This document shows, one piece after another, positions 26,275-34,730 of a stretch of DNA of 64,000 nucleotides. The stretch comes from an uncultured delta proteobacterium (GTDB lineage: Bacteria > Desulfobacterota > Desulfobulbia > Desulfobulbales > Desulfocapsaceae). The notes beneath the pieces are model-generated. The model worked only from the letters and a program-made list of their open reading frames with translations. It did not search any database and was not told the DNA's origin. Within the stretch, counting starts at the first letter, position 1; every line of letters begins with the position of its first letter. The DNA lies in contig CAIUQR010000126.1 in assembly GCA_903901335.1 (NCBI GenBank), positions 1 through 64,000 on the forward strand, written 5' to 3'. Position numbers and translations under genes: made by a program.

Positions 26275-26694
26275 TTATTTCGACGGCGGCGGTGCGGGAG
26301 ATTTGTCCGTATCTTTTCTCTCCGAAGGCTCGGTTGCCTTATGAATTCCGGCCCTGGCCTCTTCATAGATTTCCTTGGCTTTAGTCTTTACCTGTTGCCA
26401 GAGTCCTTTACTCTCTTCCTTTCCCGACTCCAGGGCCTTCTTTCCTTCCTCTGAAGCCTTTTGCCAGGTTTCAACGCCTTTTTCCTTTGTCTTTTCCGCA
26501 ACTTCTTTGGTCTTATCTACGGTTTCCCTGGTCGCATCGCGGGCGGCCTCCACGGTCTCGTCAACCTCCTTGCCGACTTTATGCCAGGGATCTTGACGCT
26601 GCTCTTCGGCCGAGGCCGAACCGGTAAAAGTACCAACGAAAACCGCAAGAAGTGCGCAACAGAATATTGGCAGTACTTTTCTTTTTAGAATCAT
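26275..26694 (-). CDS. exported helical protein
   Basis: A 139-residue protein with a signal peptide (residues 1-29, ending GSASA) and a mature part that is almost entirely charged amphipathic helix rich in Lys, Glu, Ala and Thr (VDKTKEVAEKTKEKGVE), ending in a proline-rich tail. The repetitive heptad-like pattern resembles apolipoprotein/LEA-like or small coiled-coil periplasmic proteins. The start is set by GGAGG at 26703-26707, seven bases from ATG 26694; an ATG eight codons earlier would lack this site. It follows the amidotransferase gene closely and may share its transcript. Confidence 0.75.
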   Translation of the reverse strand: MILKRKVLPIFCCALLAVFVGTFTGSASAEEQRQDPWHKVGKEVDETVEAARDATRETVDKTKEVAEKTKEKGVETWQKASEEGKKALESGKEESKGLWQQVKTKAKEIYEEARAGIHKATEPSERKDTDKSPAPPPSK

Positions 26695-26718
26695 ATACAT
26701 CCTCCATGTCGCCTTCAC

Positions 26719-27408
26719 TTAAAAAGCTGCCAGATACTCAAGGATCCCATCCATGGTCAGGTTGATCCCGGTAAATTTTTCGAGACCTTCGATAATCTCC
26801 TGCTCCGTCTGGATCCACGGTCCCGGCACAAGTTCATGCCGGCAGTTTTTCAACAATGGCATCGCACTCTCAGCGGTTGTCTCAAGATGGAACTGCAGGG
26901 CCAGGACCCTGTCTTTATAGAGAAAGGCCTGATTACGGCAGCCTTCGCTTATATACAGATGAACCGCGCCAGTGGGAAGATCGAAGGTATCGCCATGCCA
27001 GTGAAAGACCGTCTGCTTCTCCGGCAGAACACCTTGTAGTCCACTGGGGACGGCATCGGTCCGCGTTACCGGAAACCAGCCGATCTCCTTTTCTTTATTG
27101 GCTGACACCCGCGCTCCCAGGACATCGGCCAGAAGTTGTGCCCCCAGACAGATGCCCAGCACAGGCCTGCCCGCCTCGACAGCAGCCCGGATAAAGGCCT
27201 TCTCGGTAATCAGCCATGGATACTCCTGCTCGTCATAGATCCCCATCGGACCGCCCATGACCACCAGCATCCCGAATTCGCTGTGTTCCGGCAGCGGATC
27301 ACCGGCAAATAACCGGGTACAGGAAAGGGTGTGCCCTTTACTCCCTGCCCACCTCTCGATTGCGCCCAGTCCCTCGAACGGCACATGCTGCAGCCAGTGA
27401 ATATTCAT
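26719..27408 (-). CDS. class I glutamine amidotransferase-like protein
   Basis: A 229-residue type 1 glutamine amidotransferase domain, similar to GMP-synthase-like stand-alone GATases. The nucleophile elbow GICLGAQLLA and the His-Glu pair in LQFHLE give the full Cys-His-Glu triad, and GGPMGIYDE is the oxyanion strand. It presumably hydrolyses glutamine or a gamma-glutamyl compound; no synthase partner is adjacent. ATG 27408 (MNIHWLQHVPFEGLG) matches the usual family N-terminus; earlier in-frame ATGs at 27483 and 27447 lack ribosome sites. Confidence 0.88.
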   Translation of the reverse strand: MNIHWLQHVPFEGLGAIERWAGSKGHTLSCTRLFAGDPLPEHSEFGMLVVMGGPMGIYDEQEYPWLITEKAFIRAAVEAGRPVLGICLGAQLLADVLGARVSANKEKEIGWFPVTRTDAVPSGLQGVLPEKQTVFHWHGDTFDLPTGAVHLYISEGCRNQAFLYKDRVLALQFHLETTAESAMPLLKNCRHELVPGPWIQTEQEIIEGLEKFTGINLTMDGILEYLAAF

Positions 27409-27772
27409 TGTTATATCCATTGCTTTTAAGGTTCTAAATTTTTCCATCGATATGTTTTTTTTGGGAATGGATGGCACTTCCAACCATCATCTTCACTGTA
27501 ACCACTCTTGCAACAGGGGCAAGATCATAGCGGAGCGTTGCAGGTGAGACATTAGACAGAATGAATTATTTTGTCTAATGTTTAATTCAGTTCGCAACTA
27601 ACTCCCAAATCCCCCTGATTTTTAAGCCAAAAAATATTCAAGTGCCACTTTCTGTTCTGAGAGTGTTTTCCAAACTTAATAAAATAGCTTCTAATTACTT
27701 TAATTTCGTAAATATGTGAAGTATGGTTGCTAAGTGCCGCACTAACAATGATAATTTAAGGAGGATCAACCA
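27409..27772. other. 364-base AT-rich intergenic stretch with a palindrome
   Basis: No gene is visible. The notable content is the palindrome at 27549-27581, described separately, and AT-rich DNA leading to a good ribosome site (AAGGAGG at 27759-27765) for the gene at 27773. Base composition is clearly lower in GC than in the neighbouring housekeeping genes. Confidence 0.5.
27549..27581. promoter_or_regulatory. palindrome of the ACATTAGACAAAAT type, copy 1
   Basis: ACATTAGACAGAAT (27549-27562) faces ATTTTGTCTAATGT (27568-27581) across five bases; the arms match at 13 of 14 positions. Two further copies, one full and one half, lie at 29106-29137 and 29191-29204. With no T-run and near-perfect symmetry it looks more like an operator or repeat end than a terminator. 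Confidence 0.6.
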
Positions 27773-28207
27773 GTGAAAAGGTCAAATGTTCTTGGTCTCT
27801 TAGTATTGTCAGTTGTCATGTGTACCACGGCATTTGGAGAAAACAAAGATCAACCGGGAGTGCAACGTGAGGTGTATTTCAAGTGTCGAGGGCAGAGTCT
27901 TTATGAACCAAGCGAAGCATTTAACCCTGCTGCTGAGGCGGTCTTAACAGTGAAAAGCAAAACAATCATTGTTACGGACGCCTGGCCGTTTCCTCAAGCT
28001 GAAATTCCAATAACTTCTGAAACCGATGTTGAAATAGAATTCTCTAAAATAATAGGCACTTCTGTCTTTGGAAGTGTTGGAGTCTTTAATAAGGTGACCG
28101 GCAAATTACATATTGTCGATACAGACGGTGCAGGAAGTAATCCGCAAAAGTGGCTCATTCGTTGGACCGGTGACTATGAGTGCAAACCCACGAAGAAGAT
28201 GCTCTGA
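27773..28207 (+). CDS. exported protein of unknown function
   Basis: A 144-residue protein with a signal peptide (residues 1-22, ending TTAFG) and a mature beta-rich domain of about 120 residues. Two cysteines, FKCRGQ near the start and YECKP near the end, could form a disulfide. I recognise no family. Start GTG 27773 with AAGGAGG eight bases upstream. AT-rich codon use sets it apart from the flanking housekeeping genes. It ends 25 bases before the broken gene downstream, so the two may form one accessory unit. Confidence 0.7.
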   Translation: MKRSNVLGLLVLSVVMCTTAFGENKDQPGVQREVYFKCRGQSLYEPSEAFNPAAEAVLTVKSKTIIVTDAWPFPQAEIPITSETDVEIEFSKIIGTSVFGSVGVFNKVTGKLHIVDTDGAGSNPQKWLIRWTGDYECKPTKKML

Positions 28208-28232
28208 TACCAGTAACCGTGAGAGTAAAGTT

Positions 28233-28979
28233 TTGACCAGCCAGTTGCGTTGCGATGAAGAGTTTGTCATTAGCTCAGTCGCCGATCATTTCTCTGGGCA
28301 CTGGCTGCAAGGTGAAGACCCACCTGATGCTTATCTACAGATGGATGATAAGATCATAGCTGTGGAAATATCAAAACTTACTCAACAAGTGCGCGATCGA
28401 AAGGGTGTTTTTTCGCCAAGGTTATCGGAAGATTTCCCTGCAATGCGGTTGGTTGATGATCTAAACAACGAGCTTCAGGCTGACCTCCCTGACGGATTGG
28501 TAGTAATACTGGCCATCACGTCTCCGATATTAATGAAGTACAAAAAGGTTAAGGCTCTTCTTAAAAATGAAGTTGTCGATCTAATTTCAGGTTTATGTGG
28601 ATCCGAAATTGAAAAAGTCATTTTAGATAACCGGATTACAATCCGGGTTGAGGTTTGTGCCGAGCCATCAGGCAGGAAGATTTTCGGTGTGTGTGAGAAT
28701 GCCAATTCGAGTCGTGATATTCTCGAAAATGCATGAATCATCTTGGAAGAGCGCATTTTAACGAAGTCGAAAAAATGCTCTTCATTTCCATTCGCTGGCC
28801 CTAAGTGGCTCGCTTTATTTAACAATTACACGCTCGCGAACGTTGATACCTATCAACAAGCTATTGAGTTGTTTTCTGTAGATCATCAATTTGAGAAGAT
28901 ATTGCTGGTGTCGGACGATAGGTCGGTAGTGGTGCTACACGATAAACATAGCCTTGGTTCCAGAGGTTTCACGCCATGA
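28233..28979 (+). pseudogene. gene of unknown function interrupted by an in-frame TGA
   Basis: From TTG 28233 (preceded by GAGAGTAAAG) a 167-codon frame runs to TGA 28734-28736 and then continues open in the same frame to 28979, another 80 codons. The downstream part (GPKWLALFNNYTLANVDT, FEKILLVSDDRSVVVLHD) reads as genuine protein sequence ending like a normal domain, so an ancestral protein of about 248 residues seems cut by one nonsense change; CGA (Arg) to TGA is a simple explanation. The first part has VVILAITSPILMKYKKV, resembling a nuclease-like or immunity-type alpha/beta fold, which is only an impression. An upstream ATG frame (28113) overlaps the previous gene and is unlikely. Confidence 0.6.
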
Positions 28980-29105
28980 CTGAACAAAGTTGTACTACCT
29001 GTTTGTGCGCTTTGATTTTTCAGACTGTTTTGGAATAATTCAAAACTGGCGTTGTCGTCACTGGCATACTGATGGAACTATTTTGACTTTGTTACCACAA
29101 AAAAA

Positions 29106-29137
29106 ACATTAGACAAAATAGATTAATTTGTCTAAGT
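29106..29137. promoter_or_regulatory. palindrome of the ACATTAGACAAAAT type, copy 2
   Basis: ACATTAGACAAAAT (29106-29119) faces an imperfect complement, TAATTTGTCTAAGT (29124-29137). A half copy, ACATGAGACAAAAT, follows at 29191-29204. It matches the palindrome at 27549, so the same factor or element end may be involved. The rest of 28980-29260 shows no gene. Confidence 0.55.
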
Positions 29138-29260
29138 CTGACAATTGACTATTGGAATATCAGGTGATTACCTACCACAAGGGCAGAAAAACATGAGACA
29201 AAATGATGAACGACTGAAAGCACTTTGTTTCTAAAAATGCATACACCCCCACCTTAGTGA

Positions 29261-29631
29261 TCATCCGGATATCAGCTCCAGATAATTCTGCCGGTTGATG
29301 ATCTGCCATGTGGCGTTGGGGTAGGCTTTCAGCCACTCTTTCGGCGGCTTGGCTCCAGACGCGCCCCATTTCATCTCAAAGCCGAAGAGCTTCCCCTCCC
29401 GTTCCTCGACAAAGTCGATCTCTTGTTGGCTGTATGTCCGCCAGAAATAGTTGTTGGCCTGCTCTAAAAGGTATTCCTGCTTCTTGAGCCGCTCCATCAC
29501 CAGATAGTTTTCCCACAACTCTCCGACATCATTACGGAGATCCAGCGGATTGAAGTTATAGATAAGCGCATTCCGAATCCCGTTGTCGAGGAAATAGTAG
29601 CGGCTGTTAAGAAAGGAGAGTTCACTTTGAT
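29261..29631 (-). pseudogene. 3' remnant of a DUF4143 AAA-ATPase gene
   Basis: About 123 codons are open on the minus strand between a stop near 29632 and TGA 29261. The sequence (YYFLDNGIRNALIYNF, DVGELWENYLVMERL, EIDFVEEREGKLFGFEMKWG) is the C-terminal DUF4143 nuclease-like part of the prokaryotic AAA+DUF4143 ATPases. The whole N-terminal ATPase (Walker A/B) is missing, with rsmB lying in its place, so this is a truncated remnant. Such genes are commonly mobile and frequently decayed. Confidence 0.8.
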
Positions 29632-29720
29632 TTTAACTTTGAGCTGAACAAAGGACCTTCTCCTTTTTCCTTCTTAAAATATCAATCCGTCTATTCGCTT
29701 ATTGCCTTGCCTTCCGGAAT

Positions 29721-31154
29721 ATGAAACACTATAAAGATCCGGCAACAAAACCTTCCGTCATTGACGGAGATAATCTATCAGAAGGACAACAATCTTTGCC
29801 CAGATCACCCAGTAAAACAGCCCGGTTTGCAGCCATCGAGACCCTGTGCAGACTCAAAAGGAACCCTCTTCCGGTCCCGCTTCTTTTCGAGGAGCTGGCA
29901 GAAGAATGCTCGCTGATCGGCCAGGACCGGCATCTGGCCATGAATCTGATCTACGGGGTCCTCCGTCAGCGCCAGTACCTTGATAACTGCCTCGGGCTCT
30001 TCTGCAGGCAACCCTTAAAAAAACTCCATCCCTTTGTACACCAGGCCCTTGCCGTCGGTCTCTATCAACTTCTCTTTCTCGACAGGATTCCGGAATCGGC
30101 GGCCGTCAACGAAACGGTGAATGCGCTGAAGGTCGTGCGACTGCCGGAAAGGCTCCAGGGGTTTGTCAACGGCGTCCTGCGGGCCGGCATCAGAGGGCGG
30201 CATCGTATCCCTGCACCTGTTTCCCCTGACGCGGCCGGGATGCCGGTCCTGAATCATCCCGTCTGGATGACGGACCGCTGGGAGCGGCATTTCGGCAGGC
30301 AGGAGATGCTCAGGATCTGCGCCTGCAATAACACCCAGCCTCCTCTTGTCCTGCGGGTCAACTCACTGGCGATCACCAGGGATGAGTTCTGTGCCCGTCT
30401 GCAAAAAGAGGAGATCGCCGCTCATGCAAGGACCCATGCCCCCGATGCTGTCATTCTGCCCGGCTACCATGGCCCGGTCCAGGACCTCCCCGGTTTTACA
30501 GAAGGGTTCTTTCAGGTCCAGGATGAATCAGCCCAGCTCGTTAGTCTTCTGCTGGCCCCATTTACACAGGGAGGGCATCTCCTTGACGGTTGTGCCGGGC
30601 TTGGCGGCAAGACCAGCCATATTCTGGAGCTCACGGCAGACGTCCAGGCAACCGTCACCGCAGTGGAACCCGATCCGAGGAGACTGACCCAACTGAGAGA
30701 GAATCTGACGCGACTGCATCCGCAGAAATCGGTGCAGATTCATCATGGTACCCTGCTCGATTTTTCTAAAATATGTCCCACCCGTTTCGATGCGATCCTG
30801 ATCGACGCCCCCTGTTCAGGAACCGGCGTCATCCGACGCCACCCCGACATCCGCTGGAACCGGCAGGCGGCAGATCTTCCCGGATACCGGAAGACACAAC
30901 GGCAATTACTCGACCTGGCAGCCGTGCTGCTGCTCCCGGGCGGAGTCCTTGTCTATGCAACCTGCTCGCTGGAACCGGAGGAAAACAGCGAGGTTGTAAC
31001 CGGTTTTCTGAAGGAACATCCGGAATTCAACCTCTCGGATTGCGCACCTTTCCTGCCGGTCCCGGCAAGACAGTCTGTCGATAATGGTTTTTTTCAACCT
31101 CATCCCACCGAGTCCGCAGATGGATTTTTCGCGGCGAGACTTGTCCGGCAATAA
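29721..31154 (+). CDS. rsmB: 16S rRNA m5C967 methyltransferase RsmB
   Basis: A 477-residue protein with an N-terminal NusB-like RNA-binding domain (residues ~30-160) and a C-terminal SAM methyltransferase. The catalytic motifs of RNA m5C enzymes are present: DAPCSGTGVIRRHPDI (motif IV) and YATCSLEPEEN (motif VI, nucleophilic Cys). SAM binding is in LLDGCAGLGGKTSHIL. It methylates C967 of 16S rRNA. It heads a same-strand run to the aconitase gene. The 25-residue N-terminal tail before the NusB part is poorly conserved in type, so the start could be slightly later. Confidence 0.95.
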   Translation: MKHYKDPATKPSVIDGDNLSEGQQSLPRSPSKTARFAAIETLCRLKRNPLPVPLLFEELAEECSLIGQDRHLAMNLIYGVLRQRQYLDNCLGLFCRQPLKKLHPFVHQALAVGLYQLLFLDRIPESAAVNETVNALKVVRLPERLQGFVNGVLRAGIRGRHRIPAPVSPDAAGMPVLNHPVWMTDRWERHFGRQEMLRICACNNTQPPLVLRVNSLAITRDEFCARLQKEEIAAHARTHAPDAVILPGYHGPVQDLPGFTEGFFQVQDESAQLVSLLLAPFTQGGHLLDGCAGLGGKTSHILELTADVQATVTAVEPDPRRLTQLRENLTRLHPQKSVQIHHGTLLDFSKICPTRFDAILIDAPCSGTGVIRRHPDIRWNRQAADLPGYRKTQRQLLDLAAVLLLPGGVLVYATCSLEPEENSEVVTGFLKEHPEFNLSDCAPFLPVPARQSVDNGFFQPHPTESADGFFAARLVRQ

Positions 31155-31257
31155 AGAAAAAACAGAATTTTCTTTGCGCTGGGGGACGTCCTGTTGTACC
31201 ATTTCCGTAATGGTTAACGACTACAGCAACCTACAATTTTTCAACTTGGGAAGGTTC

Positions 31258-31845
31258 ATGGCAGAAATTAAAAGCACAATGGAGATGGTCCTGGAACGGG
31301 CAGCGAGGATGGCTGCCGGTGCTTCCAACCAGGAAAGTAATGAAGATCTGGATAGAGTTGGCATGCGGATGGCAGCCGATTTCCTGAACGGCAAAGGAAC
31401 GAGCCTGATCGACGATCTATTAAAACAGCCCACCGACCGGCAGATGGCCATCCGGGCCGGCATGGCCAAGACGCTCCTGAGAAATATCGTGCTGCCCAGA
31501 GACAAAGATCTCGTCGAATCAGGGACAAAGGCACTGCAGGGCCTGCTGGAGCTGGGCCAGTCGGCAGGCGATCTCTCCTCTATCTGTGCCGAGATACAAC
31601 AGCTCCTGGGACACTACAATCAACATAAGGAGCAAATAAAACAGCAGCTTGAGACCGCAATCCGCGGCCAACTCGAACAGCAGATGGCGAAGAGAGGGAA
31701 GGCTGCCGGTCAGGTCACCATGAACCCGGCCATGCATCCGCAGTACCAGGAAGAGTGGTCCCGCATGCTCGGCGATCTGAATGCTCAATATAACCAGGCC
31801 CTGGACCAGCGGAAAAAAATGCTCCAGGAACGCCTGGCACCCTGA
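31258..31845 (+). CDS. conserved helical protein of unknown function
   Basis: A 195-residue, mostly helical cytoplasmic protein starting MAEIKSTMEMVLERAARM. It has a basic, glutamine-rich second half (HYNQHKEQIKQQLETAIRG, MAKRGKAAGQ) that looks like a coiled coil. It resembles small proteins of unknown function seen in other Desulfobacterota, but I cannot name a function. ATG 31258 is chosen because TTGGGAAGG lies upstream; the same frame is open back to 31084 but only as the shadow of rsmB. It ends 17 bases before the peptidase gene. Confidence 0.8.
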   Translation: MAEIKSTMEMVLERAARMAAGASNQESNEDLDRVGMRMAADFLNGKGTSLIDDLLKQPTDRQMAIRAGMAKTLLRNIVLPRDKDLVESGTKALQGLLELGQSAGDLSSICAEIQQLLGHYNQHKEQIKQQLETAIRGQLEQQMAKRGKAAGQVTMNPAMHPQYQEEWSRMLGDLNAQYNQALDQRKKMLQERLAP

Positions 31846-31862
31846 TTCCACTCCTGTCGACA

Positions 31863-32963
31863 ATGGACTATCAAAAACGGATTAACAAGGTTCAGGCGGC
31901 GCTGCGAAGGAAAAAGCTTGATGCCATCCTGATCAGTGAACCTGCAAACCGACGTTACCTGTGCGGCTATTCCGCTCCGGATCACGGTATCGGTGAGAGT
32001 TCCGGAGTCTTGCTCGTTCCTGTTGCCGGACAGGCCCATCTGTTGACCGATTTCCGTTTCCAGCTGCAGGCAGAGGCTGAAGCGGCGCTGACGACCGTCA
32101 CCCTTTATCCGAAAGGTCTGTTGGCCCTTTTAAAAGAAATGCTCCCCGATCTAGGCGTCCGGAGTCTGGGCTTCGAAAGTGACTACACCCTGCACTCCTT
32201 TGCCGGCAAGCTGACGGATAAATGCGCCGGTCTGGGTATTAAAACGGTCCCGCTTGTCGGCCTCATCGAAGACCTGCGGATCATCAAGGAGGAGTCCGAG
32301 ATCGACAAGATCCGCGCCTCTGTCAGACTCAACGAACAGGTCTTCCAGGAAATATACACCGAAATCCATCCGAAGAGCACCGAGATCGATCTCGCCATCG
32401 CCATTGAGACCTGTATGCGCAGGCGGGGCGCCGAATCGCCCAGCTTCAACTCCATTGTGGCGACCGGCAGCCGCAGTGCACTGCCCCATGCCGTTCCAGG
32501 CCCGGTGCAGATCCTGCAGAACCAGCCGCTGATGATCGATATGGGACTGATTCTGGACGGATATTGTTCCGATATGACACGGACCTTTGCCTTTGGAAAT
32601 GCAGATGCCCGCTATCTCGAGATCCACAGGCTGGTGCGAAAAGCGCAGCTCGCAGGAATTCAATCGATACGAGCCGGGGTAACTGGCCAGACTGTAGATC
32701 AGGCGGCACGGGATATCATCGCCAAGGCCGGTTACGGACAGAATTTCGGCCATGCCCTCGGCCATGGGGTAGGAATCGCCATTCATGAAGCACCGCGCCT
32801 GTCTTCAAGAAATCGAAAGCGCCTGAAATCCGGCATGGTCGTCACCGTCGAACCGGGCATTTATATCCCGGGCTGGGGCGGAATCAGGCTCGAAAATATG
32901 GTCGTGGTTCGCGAGGACGGCTGTGAAATCTTAAATTCCGACACCACCTGGCTCGACATATGA
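31863..32963 (+). CDS. M24 Xaa-Pro aminopeptidase-type protein
   Basis: A 366-residue two-domain peptidase: a creatinase-like N-terminal domain (residues 1-~130) and a pita-bread catalytic domain. The dinuclear metal ligands are all visible: two Asp in MIDMGLILDGYCSDMTRTF, His in GHALGHGVGIAIHE, Glu in VTVEPGIYIPGWGG and Glu in RLENM. It removes N-terminal residues ahead of proline. Length is normal for bacterial PepQ/PepP-like enzymes. Its stop overlaps the next start (ATGA), so it is translationally coupled to the PhoH gene. Confidence 0.93.
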   Translation: MDYQKRINKVQAALRRKKLDAILISEPANRRYLCGYSAPDHGIGESSGVLLVPVAGQAHLLTDFRFQLQAEAEAALTTVTLYPKGLLALLKEMLPDLGVRSLGFESDYTLHSFAGKLTDKCAGLGIKTVPLVGLIEDLRIIKEESEIDKIRASVRLNEQVFQEIYTEIHPKSTEIDLAIAIETCMRRRGAESPSFNSIVATGSRSALPHAVPGPVQILQNQPLMIDMGLILDGYCSDMTRTFAFGNADARYLEIHRLVRKAQLAGIQSIRAGVTGQTVDQAARDIIAKAGYGQNFGHALGHGVGIAIHEAPRLSSRNRKRLKSGMVVTVEPGIYIPGWGGIRLENMVVVREDGCEILNSDTTWLDI

Positions 32964-34276
32964 AAAAAGTACGTAAATACTTCGTCCTCGATACAAACGT
33001 CCTCCTCCATAATCCCGAATCCATCAATTCTTTCGAAGACAATTTCGTCATTCTGCCGATGACGGTGATAGAAGAGCTGGACAATTTCAAACGACACAAC
33101 GATGAGCTCGGACGAAGCGCCCGTCACGTCATTCGCCAGCTCGATCAGCTGCGCTCGAAAGGAAGCCTGAAGGACGGGGTAAAGATGGAGAACGGCGGCA
33201 CCCTCAGTATCGTCGTTGAAAAAAAGGACATGCCCGGCACCTTCATGGATATGTCCGTTCCCGACAACCGTATCCTCGCGGTCGCCCATTCTCTGCATGC
33301 CCAGGGTGAACGGGTTATCTTCGTCTCCAAGGACATCAACTCCCGGCTCAAGGGGGACGCGCTGGGTATTGAGGTCATGGATTTCGAAAAGCAGAAATGC
33401 AACTTCGATGAACTCTATACCGGTTGGACTGAAAAAATCGTACCGGCCGAGATCATCGATCAGTTCTATAAGACCGAGACCTTGACCAATCCTGACTTCG
33501 ACTTTCTGGCCAATGAATTCGTGATCCTCAGAAATCAGGACAATCCCAAACATTCGGGTCTGGGCCGGGCTGTCGGGCCAAAGAGCATAGCCCATCTCAA
33601 TTCCAAATTTGAGGCCGTCTGGAACATCCATCCACGGTCGAAAGAACAGCGGATGGCAGTAGAGTTGCTCATGCATCCCGAGATCGATCTGGTCACCCTC
33701 ATCGGTAGGGCCGGCACTGGAAAGACCCTGCTGGCCATCGCGGCAGGCCTTGAGTGTGTTCTCCATCAAGGCAACTACGAAAAGCTCCTCGTCTCCCGTC
33801 CCATTATCCCGATGGGCAAGGATATCGGCTACCTGCCGGGCACCAAGGACGACAAACTCAACCTCTGGATGCAGCCTATTTTCGACAATCTCAACTATCT
33901 GATGCGCCTGCAGCACAAACTCGATGAAGGCACGGTCCAGCAGAAAATCGATCGACTTTTTAAAGACCAGCAGATAGAACTCGAGGCCTTGACCTATATC
34001 AGGGGACGGTCCATCCCCAAACAGTATATTATCATCGACGAAGCCCAGAACCTGACGCCCCATGAGGTAAAGACCATTATCTCCAGGGCAGGAGAAAATA
34101 CCAAGATGATCCTGACGGGTGATCCGAACCAGATCGACAACCCCTATCTGGACTCCTCCTCGAACGGCCTTTCCTACACCATCGAGAAGCTGAAGGGGCA
34201 ACCGCTCTATGGACATGTTACCCTGAGTAAGAGCGAAAGGAGTCCGCTATCGGCTATTGCTGCAGATTTCTTATAA
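32960..34276 (+). CDS. PIN-PhoH family ATPase/ribonuclease
   Basis: A 438-residue fusion of an N-terminal PIN endoribonuclease domain (FVLDTNVLLHNPES gives the first catalytic Asp; residues ~5-135) and a C-terminal PhoH ATPase (Walker A GRAGTGKT near residue 250, Walker B YIIIDEAQN). These PIN-PhoH (YlaK/PhoH2-type) proteins unwind and cut RNA. The order and spacing are typical, so it should be functional. ATG 32960 overlaps the peptidase stop by four bases. Confidence 0.94.
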   Translation: MKKVRKYFVLDTNVLLHNPESINSFEDNFVILPMTVIEELDNFKRHNDELGRSARHVIRQLDQLRSKGSLKDGVKMENGGTLSIVVEKKDMPGTFMDMSVPDNRILAVAHSLHAQGERVIFVSKDINSRLKGDALGIEVMDFEKQKCNFDELYTGWTEKIVPAEIIDQFYKTETLTNPDFDFLANEFVILRNQDNPKHSGLGRAVGPKSIAHLNSKFEAVWNIHPRSKEQRMAVELLMHPEIDLVTLIGRAGTGKTLLAIAAGLECVLHQGNYEKLLVSRPIIPMGKDIGYLPGTKDDKLNLWMQPIFDNLNYLMRLQHKLDEGTVQQKIDRLFKDQQIELEALTYIRGRSIPKQYIIIDEAQNLTPHEVKTIISRAGENTKMILTGDPNQIDNPYLDSSSNGLSYTIEKLKGQPLYGHVTLSKSERSPLSAIAADFL

Positions 34277-34307
34277 GATTCTTAAATTTCAACAAAGTTG
34301 ATTTAAT

Positions 34308-34640
34308 ATGCGCCAGATCGTTATAGATGAATTATCCCCGATGGAACGGGACAACCTTGACTCGTACCTGAAACGTTCGTTAAAGCAGGGGCCGATGGTC
34401 GGTCTTTACTGGATCAGCCTGCCTCCGGACCTTCTGTCCCCGGCACAGCATGGACACGACCGGTGTGGTCCTTTTTGCCTGGCAGTGGAGGTTGAAAATC
34501 GCAGCGTCCGCTTCGAACTGCTCGTCCGCAGTCAAGCTAATCTGCATTGTTCCTGTATCGCCTATGCCACGCCGGTTCAACGCCAGTTTGTCCTCGATTT
34601 TATCGACAGGATGATTACCGATGAACAGATCAATGCATAA
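34308..34640 (+). CDS. small protein of unknown function with a Cys-rich core
   Basis: A 110-residue protein not assignable to a known family. Features: an N-terminal helix (IDELSPMERDNLDSYLKR), then a beta-rich core with HGHDRCGPFCLAVEVE and LHCSCIAYATPVQ, so four cysteines and two histidines could form a metal site. The C-terminal helix ends MITDEQINA. It lies 31 bases after phoH and 90 bases before aconitase, on the same strand, and is probably part of that transcript. Confidence 0.75.
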   Translation: MRQIVIDELSPMERDNLDSYLKRSLKQGPMVGLYWISLPPDLLSPAQHGHDRCGPFCLAVEVENRSVRFELLVRSQANLHCSCIAYATPVQRQFVLDFIDRMITDEQINA

Positions 34641-34730
34641 TCCAGGAAGAAGCCGGAACGATCCGCGGCTGGACAGAGACGTGATTCGACAAACATGCCC
34701 CCGGTCAGCAACCGGAATTCAGGAGATATC

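Noticed and set aside
28113..28232. Upstream start for the broken gene, overlapping the exported orphan
   Set aside because: The first 40 codons overlap the preceding gene in another frame and are composition-wise its shadow; TTG 28233 has a ribosome site.
28734..28736. UGA as a selenocysteine codon
   Set aside because: The context is an alpha helix without redox motif, and no stable hairpin of SECIS type is apparent just downstream; nonsense mutation is simpler.
27549..29204. CRISPR-like array from the repeated TTAGACA words
   Set aside because: Only two full copies and one half copy, 1.5 kb apart, with no regular spacers.
32861..34216. 451-codon minus-strand frame antisense to the PhoH gene
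   Set aside because: It is a codon-bias shadow; the plus strand encodes a complete PIN-PhoH protein with intact motifs.
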